Shown: positions 1-11,879, counted from the first letter of the stretch. The stretch is DNA of 64,000 nucleotides from Gracilibacillus dipsosauri (GCF_003176895.1 NZ_QGTD01000008.1:186001-250000), one strand, 5' to 3'. The notes: generated from the letters alone by a model not told the origin. Program-made: numbers and translations.

Positions 1-19
1 TAGATATAAAGAAGATTTC

Positions 20-48
20 TTGCTTGTAACTAGGCAATGAGCTATGAT
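20..48 (+). promoter_or_regulatory. Probable sigma-A promoter of the ruvAB operon
   Basis: TTGCTT at 20-25 and TATGAT at 43-48 are separated by 17 bp, a good vegetative promoter geometry, about 45 bp before ruvA. It would drive the co-oriented ruvA to yajC genes. Seen in sequence; activity is inferred. Confidence 0.6.
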
Positions 49-91
49 ATATACGAACATATGATTGACAAAAGATAAGGTGGCAGACAAA

Positions 92-691
92 ATGATTGCA
101 TATATTAGGGGAATTATCGACGAAATAACTGAACAAGCAGTACTAATAGAAACAAATGGTATCGGATATGAAGTAATATGTCCTAACCCATTGCAGTTTC
201 AAGCAATGCTCGGGCAGAAGGAAAAGATTTATACTTATCACCACGTCAGGGAAGATGCCCAAACTTTGTATGGCTTTCAAGAGCCAGAGGAAAAGCAATT
301 ATTCGCAAAGATATTAAATGTTTCAGGTATTGGGCCAAAAGGGGCGCTGGCTGTTCTAGCCTCTACTTCTGTTATGGATTTCGTAATGGCTATTGAGCAG
401 GAAAATGAGAAATTCCTTACGAGTTTCCCCGGTGTAGGGAAGAAAACGGCAAGACAAATGATTTTAGACTTAAAGGGTAAATTACCTTTTGAATATCATG
501 TAGAGAAACAGGAATCAACAACGACACAAAAAGATATGGATCCTGCGTTAAATGAAGCAATCGAAGCATTGAAGGCACTAGGCTATTCAGATAAAGAAAT
601 TAATCAGATTAAACCACGATTAAAGGAAGAAAAACAGACTGAACCAGATGGCTACATCCGCAAGGGACTTGCCTTAATGATGAAGCAGTAG
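92..691 (+). CDS. ruvA: Holliday junction branch migration complex subunit RuvA
   Basis: RuvA binds four-way DNA junctions as a tetramer and loads the RuvB motors for branch migration during recombinational repair. The 199-residue protein has the family's MIAYIRG-type N-terminus (OB fold) and two helix-hairpin-helix motifs, NVSGIGPKGA (about 76-86) and FPGVGKKTA (about 112-120), plus a C-terminal RuvB-binding domain. I chose the ATG at 92 rather than the in-frame TTG at 65. It gives the normal family start and follows AAGGTGG at a suitable distance. ruvB follows after 15 bp, so the two are co-transcribed. Confidence 0.97.
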   Translation: MIAYIRGIIDEITEQAVLIETNGIGYEVICPNPLQFQAMLGQKEKIYTYHHVREDAQTLYGFQEPEEKQLFAKILNVSGIGPKGALAVLASTSVMDFVMAIEQENEKFLTSFPGVGKKTARQMILDLKGKLPFEYHVEKQESTTTQKDMDPALNEAIEALKALGYSDKEINQIKPRLKEEKQTEPDGYIRKGLALMMKQ

Positions 692-706
692 AAAGGGAGA
701 TAGCAA

Positions 707-1708
707 ATGGACGATAGAATCATCTCCGGAGAAATACAGGAGCAAGAGGCATTGGAAGAGCTTAGTCTCCGGCCAAAGCTATTAAAACAATATATTGGTC
801 AACATAAAGCAAAAGAAAATTTAGCGATTTTCATTGAAGCAGCGAAAATGCGTAACGAACCTTTAGACCATGTTTTACTATATGGACCACCTGGGCTCGG
901 GAAAACAACGATGGCACAAATTATCGCAAATGAGATGGGTGTTCAATTTAAATCAACATCAGGTCCTGCAATAGAACGTTCCGGCGATTTGGCGGCAATC
1001 TTGTCATCCCTCGAAGTAGGCGATGTATTATTCATTGATGAAATTCATCGATTGCCTCGCGCAGTGGAAGAAATCTTATATCCAGCTATGGAGGATTTTT
1101 GTTTGGATATCGTCATTGGAACAGGTCCAAGCGCACGTTCTGTTCAATTAGATCTTCCACCATTTACTTTAATTGGTGCTACTACCAGAGCAGGGCTGCT
1201 CACTGCCCCACTAAGAGACCGATTTGGTGTCCTAAGCCGCCTAGAGTTTTACGAAATGGTGGATTTATGCGCAATTGTGGAAAGAACAGCTGATATTTTT
1301 GAGGTCAAAATTGATAAACAAGCGGCATTAGAGGTTGCGCGTCGATCTCGAGGAACTCCTAGAATTGCAAATAGACTATTAAAGAGAGTTCGCGATATTT
1401 CTCAGGTTACTGGAGAAACTTCGATTTCAAAAGAGACAACACAGCGGGCACTGAAAATGCTACAAGTTGATGATGCCGGATTAGACCAAATCGATCATAA
1501 GCTTTTACTTGCTATGATTGAGAGCTTCCAAGGAGGACCAGTAGGACTAGACACGATTGCAGCAACAATTGGGGAAGAATCGCAAACTATTGAAGATGTT
1601 TATGAACCATTCTTGCTACAGCAAGGGTTTTTACAGCGTACACCTAGGGGGCGTTTGGTAACACCGAAGGCCTACCTTCACTTTAATATGGAGGTGCCTC
1701 ATACTTGA
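707..1708 (+). CDS. ruvB: Holliday junction branch migration ATPase RuvB
   Basis: RuvB is the hexameric AAA+ motor that pumps DNA through the RuvA-bound junction. The 333-residue protein has Walker [10 protein letters not shown] (about 60-68), Walker [10 protein letters not shown] (about 108-116), a GATTR sensor-1 segment, and the C-terminal winged-helix domain with the TPRGR motif. Length is normal. The start follows AAAGGGAG. Its stop overlaps the TTG start of the next small gene, showing tight operon packing. Confidence 0.98.
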   Translation: MDDRIISGEIQEQEALEELSLRPKLLKQYIGQHKAKENLAIFIEAAKMRNEPLDHVLLYGPPGLGKTTMAQIIANEMGVQFKSTSGPAIERSGDLAAILSSLEVGDVLFIDEIHRLPRAVEEILYPAMEDFCLDIVIGTGPSARSVQLDLPPFTLIGATTRAGLLTAPLRDRFGVLSRLEFYEMVDLCAIVERTADIFEVKIDKQAALEVARRSRGTPRIANRLLKRVRDISQVTGETSISKETTQRALKMLQVDDAGLDQIDHKLLLAMIESFQGGPVGLDTIAATIGEESQTIEDVYEPFLLQQGFLQRTPRGRLVTPKAYLHFNMEVPHT

Positions 1709-1905
1709 CGGATATTGGCAAAATCTTTATTGTAATAGGAGTTATTCTCATTATAGTAGGGTTATTGTGGGGATTTGTCGGGAAATTACCAGGTGATATT
1801 AGTTTTAAAAAGGGGAATATTTCCTTTCATTTTCCAATTATGACATCTATCGTTGTCAGCATTATCCTAAGTCTGATATTTTACTTAATAGGACGATTTA
1901 AATAA
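1705..1905 (+). CDS. DUF2905 family small membrane protein
   Basis: This 66-residue protein has two hydrophobic segments (about 7-27 and 45-62) around a short polar loop containing GKLPGDI, the signature of the DUF2905 family. Function is unknown. The TTG start at 1705 overlaps the ruvB stop and is preceded by GGAGGTG at 1690-1696, so translation is probably coupled to ruvB. DUF2905 genes are commonly found beside ruvB and queA in Bacillaceae. Confidence 0.85.
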   Translation: MTDIGKIFIVIGVILIIVGLLWGFVGKLPGDISFKKGNISFHFPIMTSIVVSIILSLIFYLIGRFK

Positions 1906-1935
1906 AAGGTTAGATTTACTAAGAGGAGTCACGAA

Positions 1936-4121
<2,186 letters not shown>

Positions 4122-4144
4122 GTGGAAAGGGGGAATATTAGACA

Positions 4145-4405
4145 ATGGAAGGATTATTGACATTTGCACCATTGATACTAATGATTGTGATTTTCTATTT
4201 TCTTTTGATTCGTCCACAACAAAAGAAACAGAAACAGGTACGCCAAATGCAGTCTGATTTGAAAAAGGGAGACAAAATTGTCACAATTGGTGGTTTCCAT
4301 GGGACAGTACATGCATTAGATGAAGATACAGTGATCATAATTACGAATGAAGGTACGAAACTTACATATGATCGTTCAGCAATTCGTGATGTCGTATCAA
4401 GCTAA
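4145..4405 (+). CDS. yajC: Preprotein translocase accessory subunit YajC
   Basis: YajC is a small single-pass membrane protein that associates with SecDF-YidC around the SecYEG channel. The 86 residues contain an N-terminal membrane helix (about 4-22) followed by RPQQKKQKQ and the conserved KKGDKIVTIGGFHGTV region of the cytoplasmic domain. It follows tgt after 23 bp and is the last gene of this operon, being followed by a strong terminator. Confidence 0.96.
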   Translation: MEGLLTFAPLILMIVIFYFLLIRPQQKKQKQVRQMQSDLKKGDKIVTIGGFHGTVHALDEDTVIIITNEGTKLTYDRSAIRDVVSS

Positions 4406-4410
4406 ATAAG

Positions 4411-4443
4411 ACAAGCACTCTCTTTTTGGGAGTGCTTGTTTTT
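4411..4443 (+). terminator. Intrinsic terminator after yajC
   Basis: ACAAGCACTC and GAGTGCTTGT form a perfect 10-bp stem with a short T-rich loop, followed by TTTTTA. It closes the ruvA-yajC operon. Confidence 0.88.
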
Positions 4444-4490
4444 AGCTTGTGAAAAAACGTAGAACTAAAGTCACTTTCAGGTGTATCTTC

Positions 4491-4874
4491 CTATGAATTT
4501 GTTTGCTCGTCTTCCCCCGAGAGATTTACTCCAACAATTGCTCCTATGATGGCTAATAATAAATAGGTCGTATGATGAACCATTTCCACAATAGTAAACA
4601 CAGAATCTAGTCCTAAATACCGATAGCAAAAAACAAATAGTGTAAATAAAAGACTTGTAATTGCACCAACGAGAATTCCTTTATTCTTCGCTTTTAGCCC
4701 TGCAATAAATCCCCCGGTAAACAAGGCTAAAAAACTAATCAGCAGTGTAACTAGCTCCATCGTTGATTCGCCAAATGAAGTAAAGCGAAGTAATAATGCT
4801 AGTATGAGGCTTGCGACAAATAGAACAATAAAGATACCTATCCAACCAAACAAAACACTTACAAAAGTTTTCAT
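4491..4874 (-). CDS. TIGR04086 family membrane protein (YrzE-like)
   Basis: This 127-residue integral membrane protein has about four hydrophobic helices, with FGESTMELVTLLISFLALF and GGFIAGLKAKNKG in the middle. These features and its place between yajC and spoVB match the YrzE/TIGR04086 family of spore-formers. Molecular function is unknown. GGAGGGAAG precedes the ATG on the minus strand. It is transcribed alone and diverges from the transporter at 5005. Confidence 0.75.
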   Translation of the reverse strand: MKTFVSVLFGWIGIFIVLFVASLILALLLRFTSFGESTMELVTLLISFLALFTGGFIAGLKAKNKGILVGAITSLLFTLFVFCYRYLGLDSVFTIVEMVHHTTYLLLAIIGAIVGVNLSGEDEQTNS

Positions 4875-5004
4875 TTATCTTCCCTCCTCGTAATTCCATT
4901 TAATCATTATTTATGCATGTCCAGTTGAATTTAGAATAGTTTAGGCTTGTACGAATATAAATGATTAATATAGGTTTGTAAGTAATAGTTGGAGGTGTCA
5001 TTGG

Positions 5005-6306
5005 TTGGGAGTAACTTTTGCAATTGTTATTTTTATTGTTAGCTATATTTTTATTATGTCAGAAAAAATAAACCGAGCGGTCGTCGCACTAGCGGGGGGA
5101 CTTTTATTACTTTTAACAGATGTCTATCATTGGGAGGATGCCATTACGCGATATATTGACTGGAACACAGTTGCATTATTATTTGCGATGATGGTACTTG
5201 TATCGATCACAAAAAAAACGGGAGTATTTTCTTTTGTAGCGATATGGCTAGCAAAGCTTGTTAAAGGAAAGCCAATCCCATTATTAATTGGAATTGCCAT
5301 CTTAACAGCAGTAGGCTCCGCTTTTTTAGATAATGTTACAACCGTTTTATTGTTTGTTCCTGTTATTCTAACATTAACAGATCTATTGAAGCTTCCGTCC
5401 TTTCCATATCTTCTCACGATTATTATTACTGCTAATATTGGGGGAACTGCTACGTTAATCGGTGATCCGCCAAATATTATGATTGGCCAAGCGGTACCAC
5501 AATTGAATTTTGTTTCTTTTTTACAGCACACAGGACCTATTGCGATTCTCTTATTTGTGATTGTTTTAATGATTTTATGTCTACTTTTTAGAAAATCATT
5601 ACAAAAAGAAGAACTAACAAATCCCAAGCAATTAATGACTATGAACGAATCTGATTATTTGATCAAAGGTCCGTTGCTCTATCAATCATTGTTAATCCTG
5701 TTATTAACTATTATTGGCTTTATGCTCCATCCAGTCCTACAAGTCGATTTGACGATTATTGCCCTTACTGGTGCGATTATGCTGTTATTGCTTAGTGAAA
5801 AACAATTGGAGACAGAAAAGGTATTTGAACAGGTCGAGTGGGTAACCCTATTTTTCTTCATTGGTCTTTTTATGCTCGTTGGAGGATTAGAGGAAGTTGG
5901 AGTAATTGATGAGCTCGCACGCTCTATCATGTGGATGACAGAAGGGGATATGGCCAAAACATCTCTTCTTTTACTATGGACATCCGGATTATTCTCTGGA
6001 ATTGTCGATAATATTCCATTTGTTGCTGCGATGATCCCAGTCATTCAAGAATTTGAATCCTATGGAATGGCTAACCTAGACCCGTTATGGTGGTCATTAG
6101 CATTAGGTGCATGCCTTGGAGGTAACGCAACCCTTATCGGTGCTTCCGCAAATGTAGTCGTAGCTGGACTTGCAGAAGCAAGTAACAATAAAATAGCCTT
6201 CGTGAAATTTATGCTCTATGGGATTCCGATAGTGATTTTATGTTTAATTATCACAACCATCTATGTCTATTTTCGTTATTTACTACCATTTCAACAGCCA
6301 TTATAG
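5005..6306 (+). CDS. ArsB/NhaD family ion transporter
   Basis: This 433-residue protein has about 11-12 predicted membrane helices and belongs to the ion-transporter superfamily containing ArsB, NhaD and the P protein. Diagnostic segments are FLDNVTTVLLFVPVI (helix break 1), GGTATLIGDPPNIMIG, and the mirrored second-half motifs SGIVDNIPFVAAMIPVI and LGGNATLIGASANV. The usual job is Na+/H+ antiport (NhaD) or arsenite/citrate-type transport; the substrate cannot be read from sequence. The TTG start at 5005 lies 7 bp after GGAGGTG; another TTG at 5001 is possible. No arsenic genes are nearby, which slightly favours an antiporter role. Confidence 0.85.
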   Translation: MGVTFAIVIFIVSYIFIMSEKINRAVVALAGGLLLLLTDVYHWEDAITRYIDWNTVALLFAMMVLVSITKKTGVFSFVAIWLAKLVKGKPIPLLIGIAILTAVGSAFLDNVTTVLLFVPVILTLTDLLKLPSFPYLLTIIITANIGGTATLIGDPPNIMIGQAVPQLNFVSFLQHTGPIAILLFVIVLMILCLLFRKSLQKEELTNPKQLMTMNESDYLIKGPLLYQSLLILLLTIIGFMLHPVLQVDLTIIALTGAIMLLLLSEKQLETEKVFEQVEWVTLFFFIGLFMLVGGLEEVGVIDELARSIMWMTEGDMAKTSLLLLWTSGLFSGIVDNIPFVAAMIPVIQEFESYGMANLDPLWWSLALGACLGGNATLIGASANVVVAGLAEASNNKIAFVKFMLYGIPIVILCLIITTIYVYFRYLLPFQQPL

Positions 6307-6365
6307 AATAAAGACGTTTTTAATGGATACCCTAAGTTACATCATGAAGATGAGGATGTGACATA

Positions 6366-7040
6366 GTGTCCATAGAAGAGATCATGATGCTTATTGGTCG
6401 AACTTTATTTTATTATCTAGTAGTAGTTATTATTTTCCGTTTAATGGGAAAAAGAGAAATAGGGGAGCTAAGTTTATTAGATATTGTTGTCTACATTATG
6501 ATTGCAGAAATTGCTGTACTTACAATCGATGATCTCAGCTTATTTTTTGGTTATGGTTTAATTCCAATGGCTATCCTATTAGGTATTCAGCGTTTAACCG
6601 CATGGATCTCACTGAAAAGTCCACTATTTCGTGCTTGGTTTGAAGGCAGGCCTGCTATAATAATTTCACAAGGAAAAATTGATGAATATGAAATGAAGAA
6701 AAATCGCTTTAATTTCGATGATTTACTGCAACAGTTACGTGAGAATGGGATTGAGAGCATTAATAAGGTCTCTTATGCTATTCTTGAGCCATCTGGTAAA
6801 CTTTCGATCATTGAAAAAAAGCAGACAGATACATTGTTTAGTGAAAAAATAAATGGACTTGTACTTCCGTTAATTGTGGATGGAAAGATACAGAAGGATG
6901 CACTGAAACAAATTGGGAAGGATTCATCCTGGCTAGAAGATCAATTAAAAAAACGGGACTATCATGATCTAGATATGATTTCGTTTTGTTCCATCGATAC
7001 GAATAAAGAATGGTATATAGATAAAAAAAATGAAAAATAG
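6366..7040 (+). CDS. DUF421 domain membrane protein (YetF/YcaP-like)
   Basis: The 224 residues comprise three N-terminal membrane helices (about 10-30, 36-55, 60-80) and a soluble C-terminal domain with GRPAIIISQGKI, LLQQLRENGI and YAILEPSGKLS. This is the arrangement of the DUF421 family, whose role is unclear (some members are linked to spore or envelope properties). The GTG start is preceded by GAGGATG. It shares a bidirectional terminator with the convergent spoVB. Confidence 0.85.
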   Translation: MSIEEIMMLIGRTLFYYLVVVIIFRLMGKREIGELSLLDIVVYIMIAEIAVLTIDDLSLFFGYGLIPMAILLGIQRLTAWISLKSPLFRAWFEGRPAIIISQGKIDEYEMKKNRFNFDDLLQQLRENGIESINKVSYAILEPSGKLSIIEKKQTDTLFSEKINGLVLPLIVDGKIQKDALKQIGKDSSWLEDQLKKRDYHDLDMISFCSIDTNKEWYIDKKNEK

Positions 7041-7066
7041 CACTCACTATGAAGTGCTATTTTTTT
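7037..7066. terminator. Bidirectional terminator between the DUF421 gene and spoVB
   Basis: ATAGCACT and AGTGCTAT form a stem with a short loop; T-runs on either side on the respective strands let it serve both convergent genes. The spoVB stop lies inside it. Confidence 0.8.
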
Positions 7067-8595
7067 CGCAATTGTCGTATTTCCTCCAGACTGATAAACT
7101 TGAGGTTAAATAAAAGTAGAATATAAAAGCATAATAAGATGACCGCAATGACAAAGAATGTAACCATCTGGTGTAATTGGAATGAAAACAAATGGGAAAG
7201 TAACCAGCCTAGCCATGAGGTTAAACCAACCAAAACAATCATTTTAAATAGCATTACTAGCGGAATACGAAAACGAATGGTTCGGAACAGGGCAAATAAG
7301 TGAAGAATGGTTCCAATTACCACTCCAACACACATCGCAATAGCTGCACCATAGATACCAAACATTGGATTGGAAGTTAGGACGATTAAAACAATAAATT
7401 TAACCATCATAGCAATAATATTGTTCCACATTGCTTGCTTTGCTAGATCTAACGCTTGTAATGTGGCGTTTAAAGGAAATTGAATATACATAAATAAAAA
7501 GCATGGAGCCATAATTTTTAGAAAAAGGCTGGCATTATTGGTACCATACATATAGGTTAGGATCGCATCAGCAAATAAAGTTAAAATGACGGTAGCAATC
7601 GCCCCTGATGCAAAGGATAATCTAACCGCTTGATGGATGCGGTAATGTATTAATTTTTTGTGATTATGGGCATCTGCTTCACTAATATTCGGAACAAGGG
7701 CAACGGCTAACGAGTGGGTAATAAAAGTTGGTAAGTATAGTAATGGGATCGCATAACCGGTAAGTGCCCCATAAAGACTTGTCGCTACAGCTGTTTGGAA
7801 CCCTGCAATGGCTAAGCTTTGCGATACGAGAATCGGCTCTAAAAAGTTTCCAATCGATCCGACCATTCGACTTGCCGTACTTGGCAATGCAATGGATAGT
7901 AGTCCGTTAAGTGTTTCTCTACCCGACTTAATATATTGCCAGAGATTCTGTCTTAGTTTAATTCGTTTTTTAAGCTTGAACATATGAAGCATTAGGAACA
8001 ATGAAACAATCTCCCCTATAATTACGGCAAGCATAGCACCAGCAGCGGCAAATTCTAATCCATAAGGTGCAAGGAATTGAACAAGAATCATAATAAAAAT
8101 GATCCTCACAATTTGTTCTAATACTTGAGCATAACTTTGTGGCTTCATATTTTGTCTACCTTGAAAATAACCACGAATGACAGCGGAGACTGCGCTAATT
8201 GGAATGATAGGGATAATCGCAAGCATTGGATAATACACTCTTGCATCGGTTAATAAATTCTCCGCAATATATGGAATAATGATATACATAAGTATAGAAG
8301 AAAAAATACTTAGAGTAATGGTAATACTTAGTGATATGACGAGAATTTGTTTAATTTTTTTAAAATCCTTGCGGGCGTCTGCTTCAGCGACTCGTTTGGA
8401 GATAGCAATAGGTAAACCAATCTGAGATATGGTGTACATGAGGAAAAGTGTGGGTAAGGCCATATTATATAACCCAATCCCTTCTTCCCCCATTATACGT
8501 GCCATTACAATTCGATTAATAAAACCGAGAAATCTGGTAATCATTCCTGCTATAATTAATATAATTGTTCCTTTTAAAAAATTTTGCTTGGTCAC
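7057..8595 (-). CDS. spoVB: Stage V sporulation protein B, MOP-family flippase
   Basis: SpoVB is a multidrug/oligosaccharidyl-lipid/polysaccharide exporter-superfamily membrane protein needed for spore cortex assembly, probably by flipping lipid-linked peptidoglycan precursor in the mother cell. The 512 residues give about 14 membrane helices; typical features are FLGFINRIVMARIMGEEGIGLYNMALP at the N-terminus and RGYFQGRQNM near residue 125. The GTG start at 8595 follows AAGGTAGG. Position between the TIGR04086 gene and comN matches B. subtilis. Confidence 0.9.
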   Translation of the reverse strand: MTKQNFLKGTIILIIAGMITRFLGFINRIVMARIMGEEGIGLYNMALPTLFLMYTISQIGLPIAISKRVAEADARKDFKKIKQILVISLSITITLSIFSSILMYIIIPYIAENLLTDARVYYPMLAIIPIIPISAVSAVIRGYFQGRQNMKPQSYAQVLEQIVRIIFIMILVQFLAPYGLEFAAAGAMLAVIIGEIVSLFLMLHMFKLKKRIKLRQNLWQYIKSGRETLNGLLSIALPSTASRMVGSIGNFLEPILVSQSLAIAGFQTAVATSLYGALTGYAIPLLYLPTFITHSLAVALVPNISEADAHNHKKLIHYRIHQAVRLSFASGAIATVILTLFADAILTYMYGTNNASLFLKIMAPCFLFMYIQFPLNATLQALDLAKQAMWNNIIAMMVKFIVLIVLTSNPMFGIYGAAIAMCVGVVIGTILHLFALFRTIRFRIPLVMLFKMIVLVGLTSWLGWLLSHLFSFQLHQMVTFFVIAVILLCFYILLLFNLKFISLEEIRQLRKK

Positions 8596-8667
8596 TTTGC
8601 TCGACCTACCTTCTCAAATGGAAAATTTTCATATACAATAATTTATATGCATGAGGAGAGGACAAGC

Positions 8668-8696
8668 ATGACGATTTTCTTAAAAATGTATATAAT
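8668..8696 (+). promoter_or_regulatory. Candidate promoter of comN-secDF
   Basis: ATGACG at 8668-8673 and TATAAT at 8691-8696 are 17 bp apart, 44 bp upstream of the comN start. The -10 is consensus and the -35 is a partial match. Confidence 0.5.
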
Positions 8697-8739
8697 GGAA
8701 TAAGTATCTGTCAGATAGAAAGAGGATGGAGGGTTCCTA

Positions 8740-9024
8740 ATGTGTGTGAGTAAACAGGTATCAGCTTGGAAACAGGATTTACAAGGAGTGTTAGAAAGTA
8801 AGGTCCACGAATTTCATATGCTTGAATATCACAAGACAACGAAGGATGATATATGGAATTGCCTAACGGAAAAAGTGTGGAAAGGAGATCCTGAAAAGAA
8901 ATTATTTGAGGCTGTTCAAGATGTCCTTCATTTAAATGCGAATACATATATGAGTTATTTAACGATGCAATCATTTAAAGATACTAATTTACAGGAATCC
9001 ATTAAAGCACTATTTGGAGAATAA
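8740..9024 (+). CDS. comN: ComN-like post-transcriptional regulator
   Basis: The 94-residue soluble protein resembles ComN (formerly YrzD), which in B. subtilis helps comE mRNA accumulate and localises to septa through DivIVA. Visible features are a helical N-terminus with VSAWKQDLQGVLESKV, followed by KTTKDDIWNCLTEKVW and the conserved LFEAVQDVLHLNANTYMSYLT. The identification rests on these plus its position between spoVB and secDF. The ATG at 8740 follows GGATGGAGG. Confidence 0.8.
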   Translation: MCVSKQVSAWKQDLQGVLESKVHEFHMLEYHKTTKDDIWNCLTEKVWKGDPEKKLFEAVQDVLHLNANTYMSYLTMQSFKDTNLQESIKALFGE

Positions 9025-9057
9025 GTTGTGTGTTGAATTTGTAGGGAGGCTTTACAT

Positions 9058-11316
9058 ATGATAAAAAAAGGAAGAATTGTTGCATTTTTTCTTATCGTCA
9101 TTATTTTAGGTGCAACAATTGGTACGACATCTTCTAATGTTGCAAGCAAAATCAATCTAGGTCTTGATTTACAAGGAGGATTTGAGGTTCTATATGAAGT
9201 CAAGCCAATCGATAAAAGTCAGGAGGTTACACCAGAATTGCTAGAATCCACTGTTAGGATTCTTTCTGAACGTGTCAATGCACTAGGGGTAAGTGAACCT
9301 AGCTTTAATATTGAAGAACCAAATCGGATTCGCGTTCAATTAGCAGGTGTAAAGGACCAGGAGGAAGCTCGTGAACTTCTTGCAACACAAGCAGAATTAT
9401 CATTCCGCGACGTGAATGATAAGGAATATCTTGATGGTTCTGACATTGTAGAAGGTAGTGCAAAACAAGATTTCGATCAAACAACAAATGAGCCAATCGT
9501 AACCGTCCAATTTAAAAATAAAGACCTATTTGGCGATGTCACCCAAGAAATTTATAACAACCCTGATTTAGAAAATCGAGTGGTTATTTGGATGGATTAT
9601 GAAGATGGAGATTCCTATCAAACAGAAAAAACAAAGTCAGATCCAAAATTTATCTCTGCACCGGGCTTTAGTGAAGTATTAAGGACAACGGATATTCAAA
9701 TTACAGGTAACTTTACGGTAGAATCTGCACAACGTCTTGCCGATGTATTGAATGCTGGATCTTTACCAGTAGATTTAGAAGAGGAATACTCTACTTCGGT
9801 GGGTGCACAATTTGGACAACAAGCATTAGATAAGACAATACTAGCAAGTCTCTTAGGTGTTTCACTTATCTTCATCTATATGATTGCTTATTACCGATTC
9901 CCTGGTATTATTGCGACGATTACATTGAGCATCTACATTTACTTAGTTTTACTAGTATTCCAATTAATGAACGGTGTTTTAACATTACCAGGTATTGCAG
10001 CACTTGTCTTAGGTGTTGGGATGGCAGTTGATGCGAATATCATTACGTATGAACGAATTAAAGAGGAACTTAAGCAAGGTAAAACAATCAAGACTGCTTT
10101 TAAGGCAGGAAATCAGCATTCTTTATCCACTATTTTTGATGCGAATATAACTACGATGATCGCAGCAGCCGTTTTGTTTATCTTTGGGACAAGCTCTGTA
10201 AAAGGGTTTGCTACATTACTATTAGTAAGTATTGTGCTTAGCTTTGTCACAGCGGTGTTTGGTTCACGATTGTTCCTAAGCTTTTGGGTAAATAGTAATT
10301 TCTTAAACAAACGTCCCGGCTGGTTTGGAGTGAAGAAGGATCAAATCCAAGATATAAACAGTAAAGAAGAAGTGCAAGCAAAGGTGTTTGGCCGTCAGTT
10401 TGATTTTGTTAAGCATCGCAAGAAATTTTTTACGGTTTCCCTAGCATTGGTCGTGATAGGAATTATATGCTTAGCTGTCTTCCGTTTGAATGTCGGAATT
10501 GATTTCACGTCAGGGTCTAGAATCGAAGTATTAGCCGATCAATCCTTAACTACAGAGGAAATGGAATCCCATTATGAAGCATTAGACCTTAATCCCGCAG
10601 GTCCTATCGTACTTTCTGGAGACAATCAAAACATCGCTGTAGCCAAATTTGATAAGGAGTTGTCCAAAGATAAAGTAGCAGAAATTCGTAGCTATTTTGA
10701 AGAGAAATACGGAAGCTCCCCAACGATTAATACCGTTTCTCCAGTTGTTGGGAAAGAGTTAGCGAAAAATGCTGTTTTAGCCGTATTGTATGCATCGGTT
10801 GGGATTATTATATACATTACCATCCGTTTTGAGTTTTACTCTGCGGTTACGGCTATTCTTGCTTTACTACATGATGCCTTTTTCATCTTGACATTCTTTA
10901 GTATAACCCGACTAGACTTTGACATCACCATCATTGCTGCAATTTTAACGATTGTTGGTTACTCCATTAATGATACGATCGTGACCTTTGACAGAATTCG
11001 AGAAAACTTAAAAAAGAAAAAGCGTGTGCGTTCATTCGGAGAACTTGCCCACATTGTGAATAAGAGTTTAATGGAAACCTTGACGAGAAGTATTAATACT
11101 GTTCTGACAGTCATTTTTGCTGCAGTCATGTTATTAATCTTTGGTGCGTCTTCGATAACTAATTTCTCGTTTGCATTGGTAATAGGTTTATTTGCAGGTA
11201 CGTATTCCTCTTTATTCATTGCAGCACAGCTTTGGTTAGTGTGGAGAGGAAAATCGATCAAGGAAAAACCAATTGTATACAAGGAGAAGAAGTATAACGA
11301 CAAGCCACAAGTTTAA
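9058..11316 (+). CDS. secDF: Protein translocase subunit SecDF (fused SecD-SecF)
   Basis: SecDF uses the proton gradient to help pull preproteins through SecYEG. The 752-residue protein fuses SecD (about 1-430: first helix, LGLDLQGGFEV, large extracellular domain, then GIAALVLGVGMAVDANIITYERI) and SecF (about 440-752: VGIDFTSGSRIEV, then VGYSINDTIVTFDRIREN). Twelve membrane helices are expected. Fusion into one polypeptide is normal for Bacillus. It follows comN by 33 bp with GGGAGG before the start. Confidence 0.98.
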   Translation: MIKKGRIVAFFLIVIILGATIGTTSSNVASKINLGLDLQGGFEVLYEVKPIDKSQEVTPELLESTVRILSERVNALGVSEPSFNIEEPNRIRVQLAGVKDQEEARELLATQAELSFRDVNDKEYLDGSDIVEGSAKQDFDQTTNEPIVTVQFKNKDLFGDVTQEIYNNPDLENRVVIWMDYEDGDSYQTEKTKSDPKFISAPGFSEVLRTTDIQITGNFTVESAQRLADVLNAGSLPVDLEEEYSTSVGAQFGQQALDKTILASLLGVSLIFIYMIAYYRFPGIIATITLSIYIYLVLLVFQLMNGVLTLPGIAALVLGVGMAVDANIITYERIKEELKQGKTIKTAFKAGNQHSLSTIFDANITTMIAAAVLFIFGTSSVKGFATLLLVSIVLSFVTAVFGSRLFLSFWVNSNFLNKRPGWFGVKKDQIQDINSKEEVQAKVFGRQFDFVKHRKKFFTVSLALVVIGIICLAVFRLNVGIDFTSGSRIEVLADQSLTTEEMESHYEALDLNPAGPIVLSGDNQNIAVAKFDKELSKDKVAEIRSYFEEKYGSSPTINTVSPVVGKELAKNAVLAVLYASVGIIIYITIRFEFYSAVTAILALLHDAFFILTFFSITRLDFDITIIAAILTIVGYSINDTIVTFDRIRENLKKKKRVRSFGELAHIVNKSLMETLTRSINTVLTVIFAAVMLLIFGASSITNFSFALVIGLFAGTYSSLFIAAQLWLVWRGKSIKEKPIVYKEKKYNDKPQV

Positions 11317-11342
11317 CATTGAGTAGATCTCTTATAATAATC

Positions 11343-11381
11343 TCTCCTATAATAGATAGCCTATTACAGGAGGGATTTTTA
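11343..11381 (+). terminator. Intrinsic terminator after secDF
   Basis: CTCCTATAATAG pairs imperfectly with CTATTACAGGAG across a 4-nt loop and is followed by GGGATTTTT. Confidence 0.75.
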
Positions 11382-11405
11382 AATTCTAAAATCAAATGGC
11401 AAAAA

Positions 11406-11434
11406 TCGACACAGGAAAGTTATTCCTTTATAAT
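11406..11434 (+). promoter_or_regulatory. Candidate promoter of the LapA-domain gene
   Basis: TCGACA at 11406-11411 and TATAAT at 11429-11434 have a 17-bp spacer, 37 bp upstream of the ATG at 11471. Confidence 0.55.
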
Positions 11435-11470
11435 GAGGATAAGAAAATTCAACAATGAGGAGGCTTACAA

Positions 11471-11782
11471 ATGAAAGGCCAAACCTATATCATCGTGACT
11501 GTGGTATTTGCACTCATTATCGCTATTTTTGCAGTGATCAATGTAGAACCAGTTGAAGTGAATTATTTATTCGGTACAGGTAGGGCGCCATTAATATTAA
11601 TCATTCTTATTTCCGTATTGATGGGAGTGGTTGTAACAGCTACAGTTGGATTATTTCGATTAAGAACGGCGAATAAGGAAATCAAAAGACTGAGATCAGA
11701 ACTAAGTGGAGAGAACCTAGATCCCTCTACTGAATTCACTGCAACCAATTCGCTCGATTCTGGAGAAAAGGATAGACAATAA
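11471..11782 (+). CDS. LapA/DUF1049 domain membrane protein (YrvD-like)
   Basis: The 103-residue protein has two membrane helices (about 4-24 and 40-63) flanking NVEPVEVNYLFGTGRAPLILII, the hallmark of the lipopolysaccharide assembly protein A (LapA) domain, then a charged cytoplasmic coiled tail. In Gram-positives its role is unknown. Position before recJ equals that of yrvD in B. subtilis. AATGAGGAGG precedes the start. Confidence 0.8.
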   Translation: MKGQTYIIVTVVFALIIAIFAVINVEPVEVNYLFGTGRAPLILIILISVLMGVVVTATVGLFRLRTANKEIKRLRSELSGENLDPSTEFTATNSLDSGEKDRQ

Positions 11783-11850
11783 GAGGAGTTCATGTTTCTG
11801 GGCATATGGATAACTGAATAATGAAAATAAGACAGTTGGAATAATTCTGT

Positions 11851-11879
11851 TTGCTACCCTTGATACACTTTTGTATAAT
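11851..11879 (+). promoter_or_regulatory. Candidate promoter of recJ-apt
   Basis: TTGCTA at 11851-11856 and TATAAT at 11874-11879 are separated by 17 bp, 21 bp before the recJ start codon. The short leader agrees with a TSS near 11886. Confidence 0.65.

Noticed and set aside
8711-8974. Minus-strand ORF opposite comN
   Set aside because: Shadow ORF; the plus-strand frame has a ribosome site, promoter and family match.
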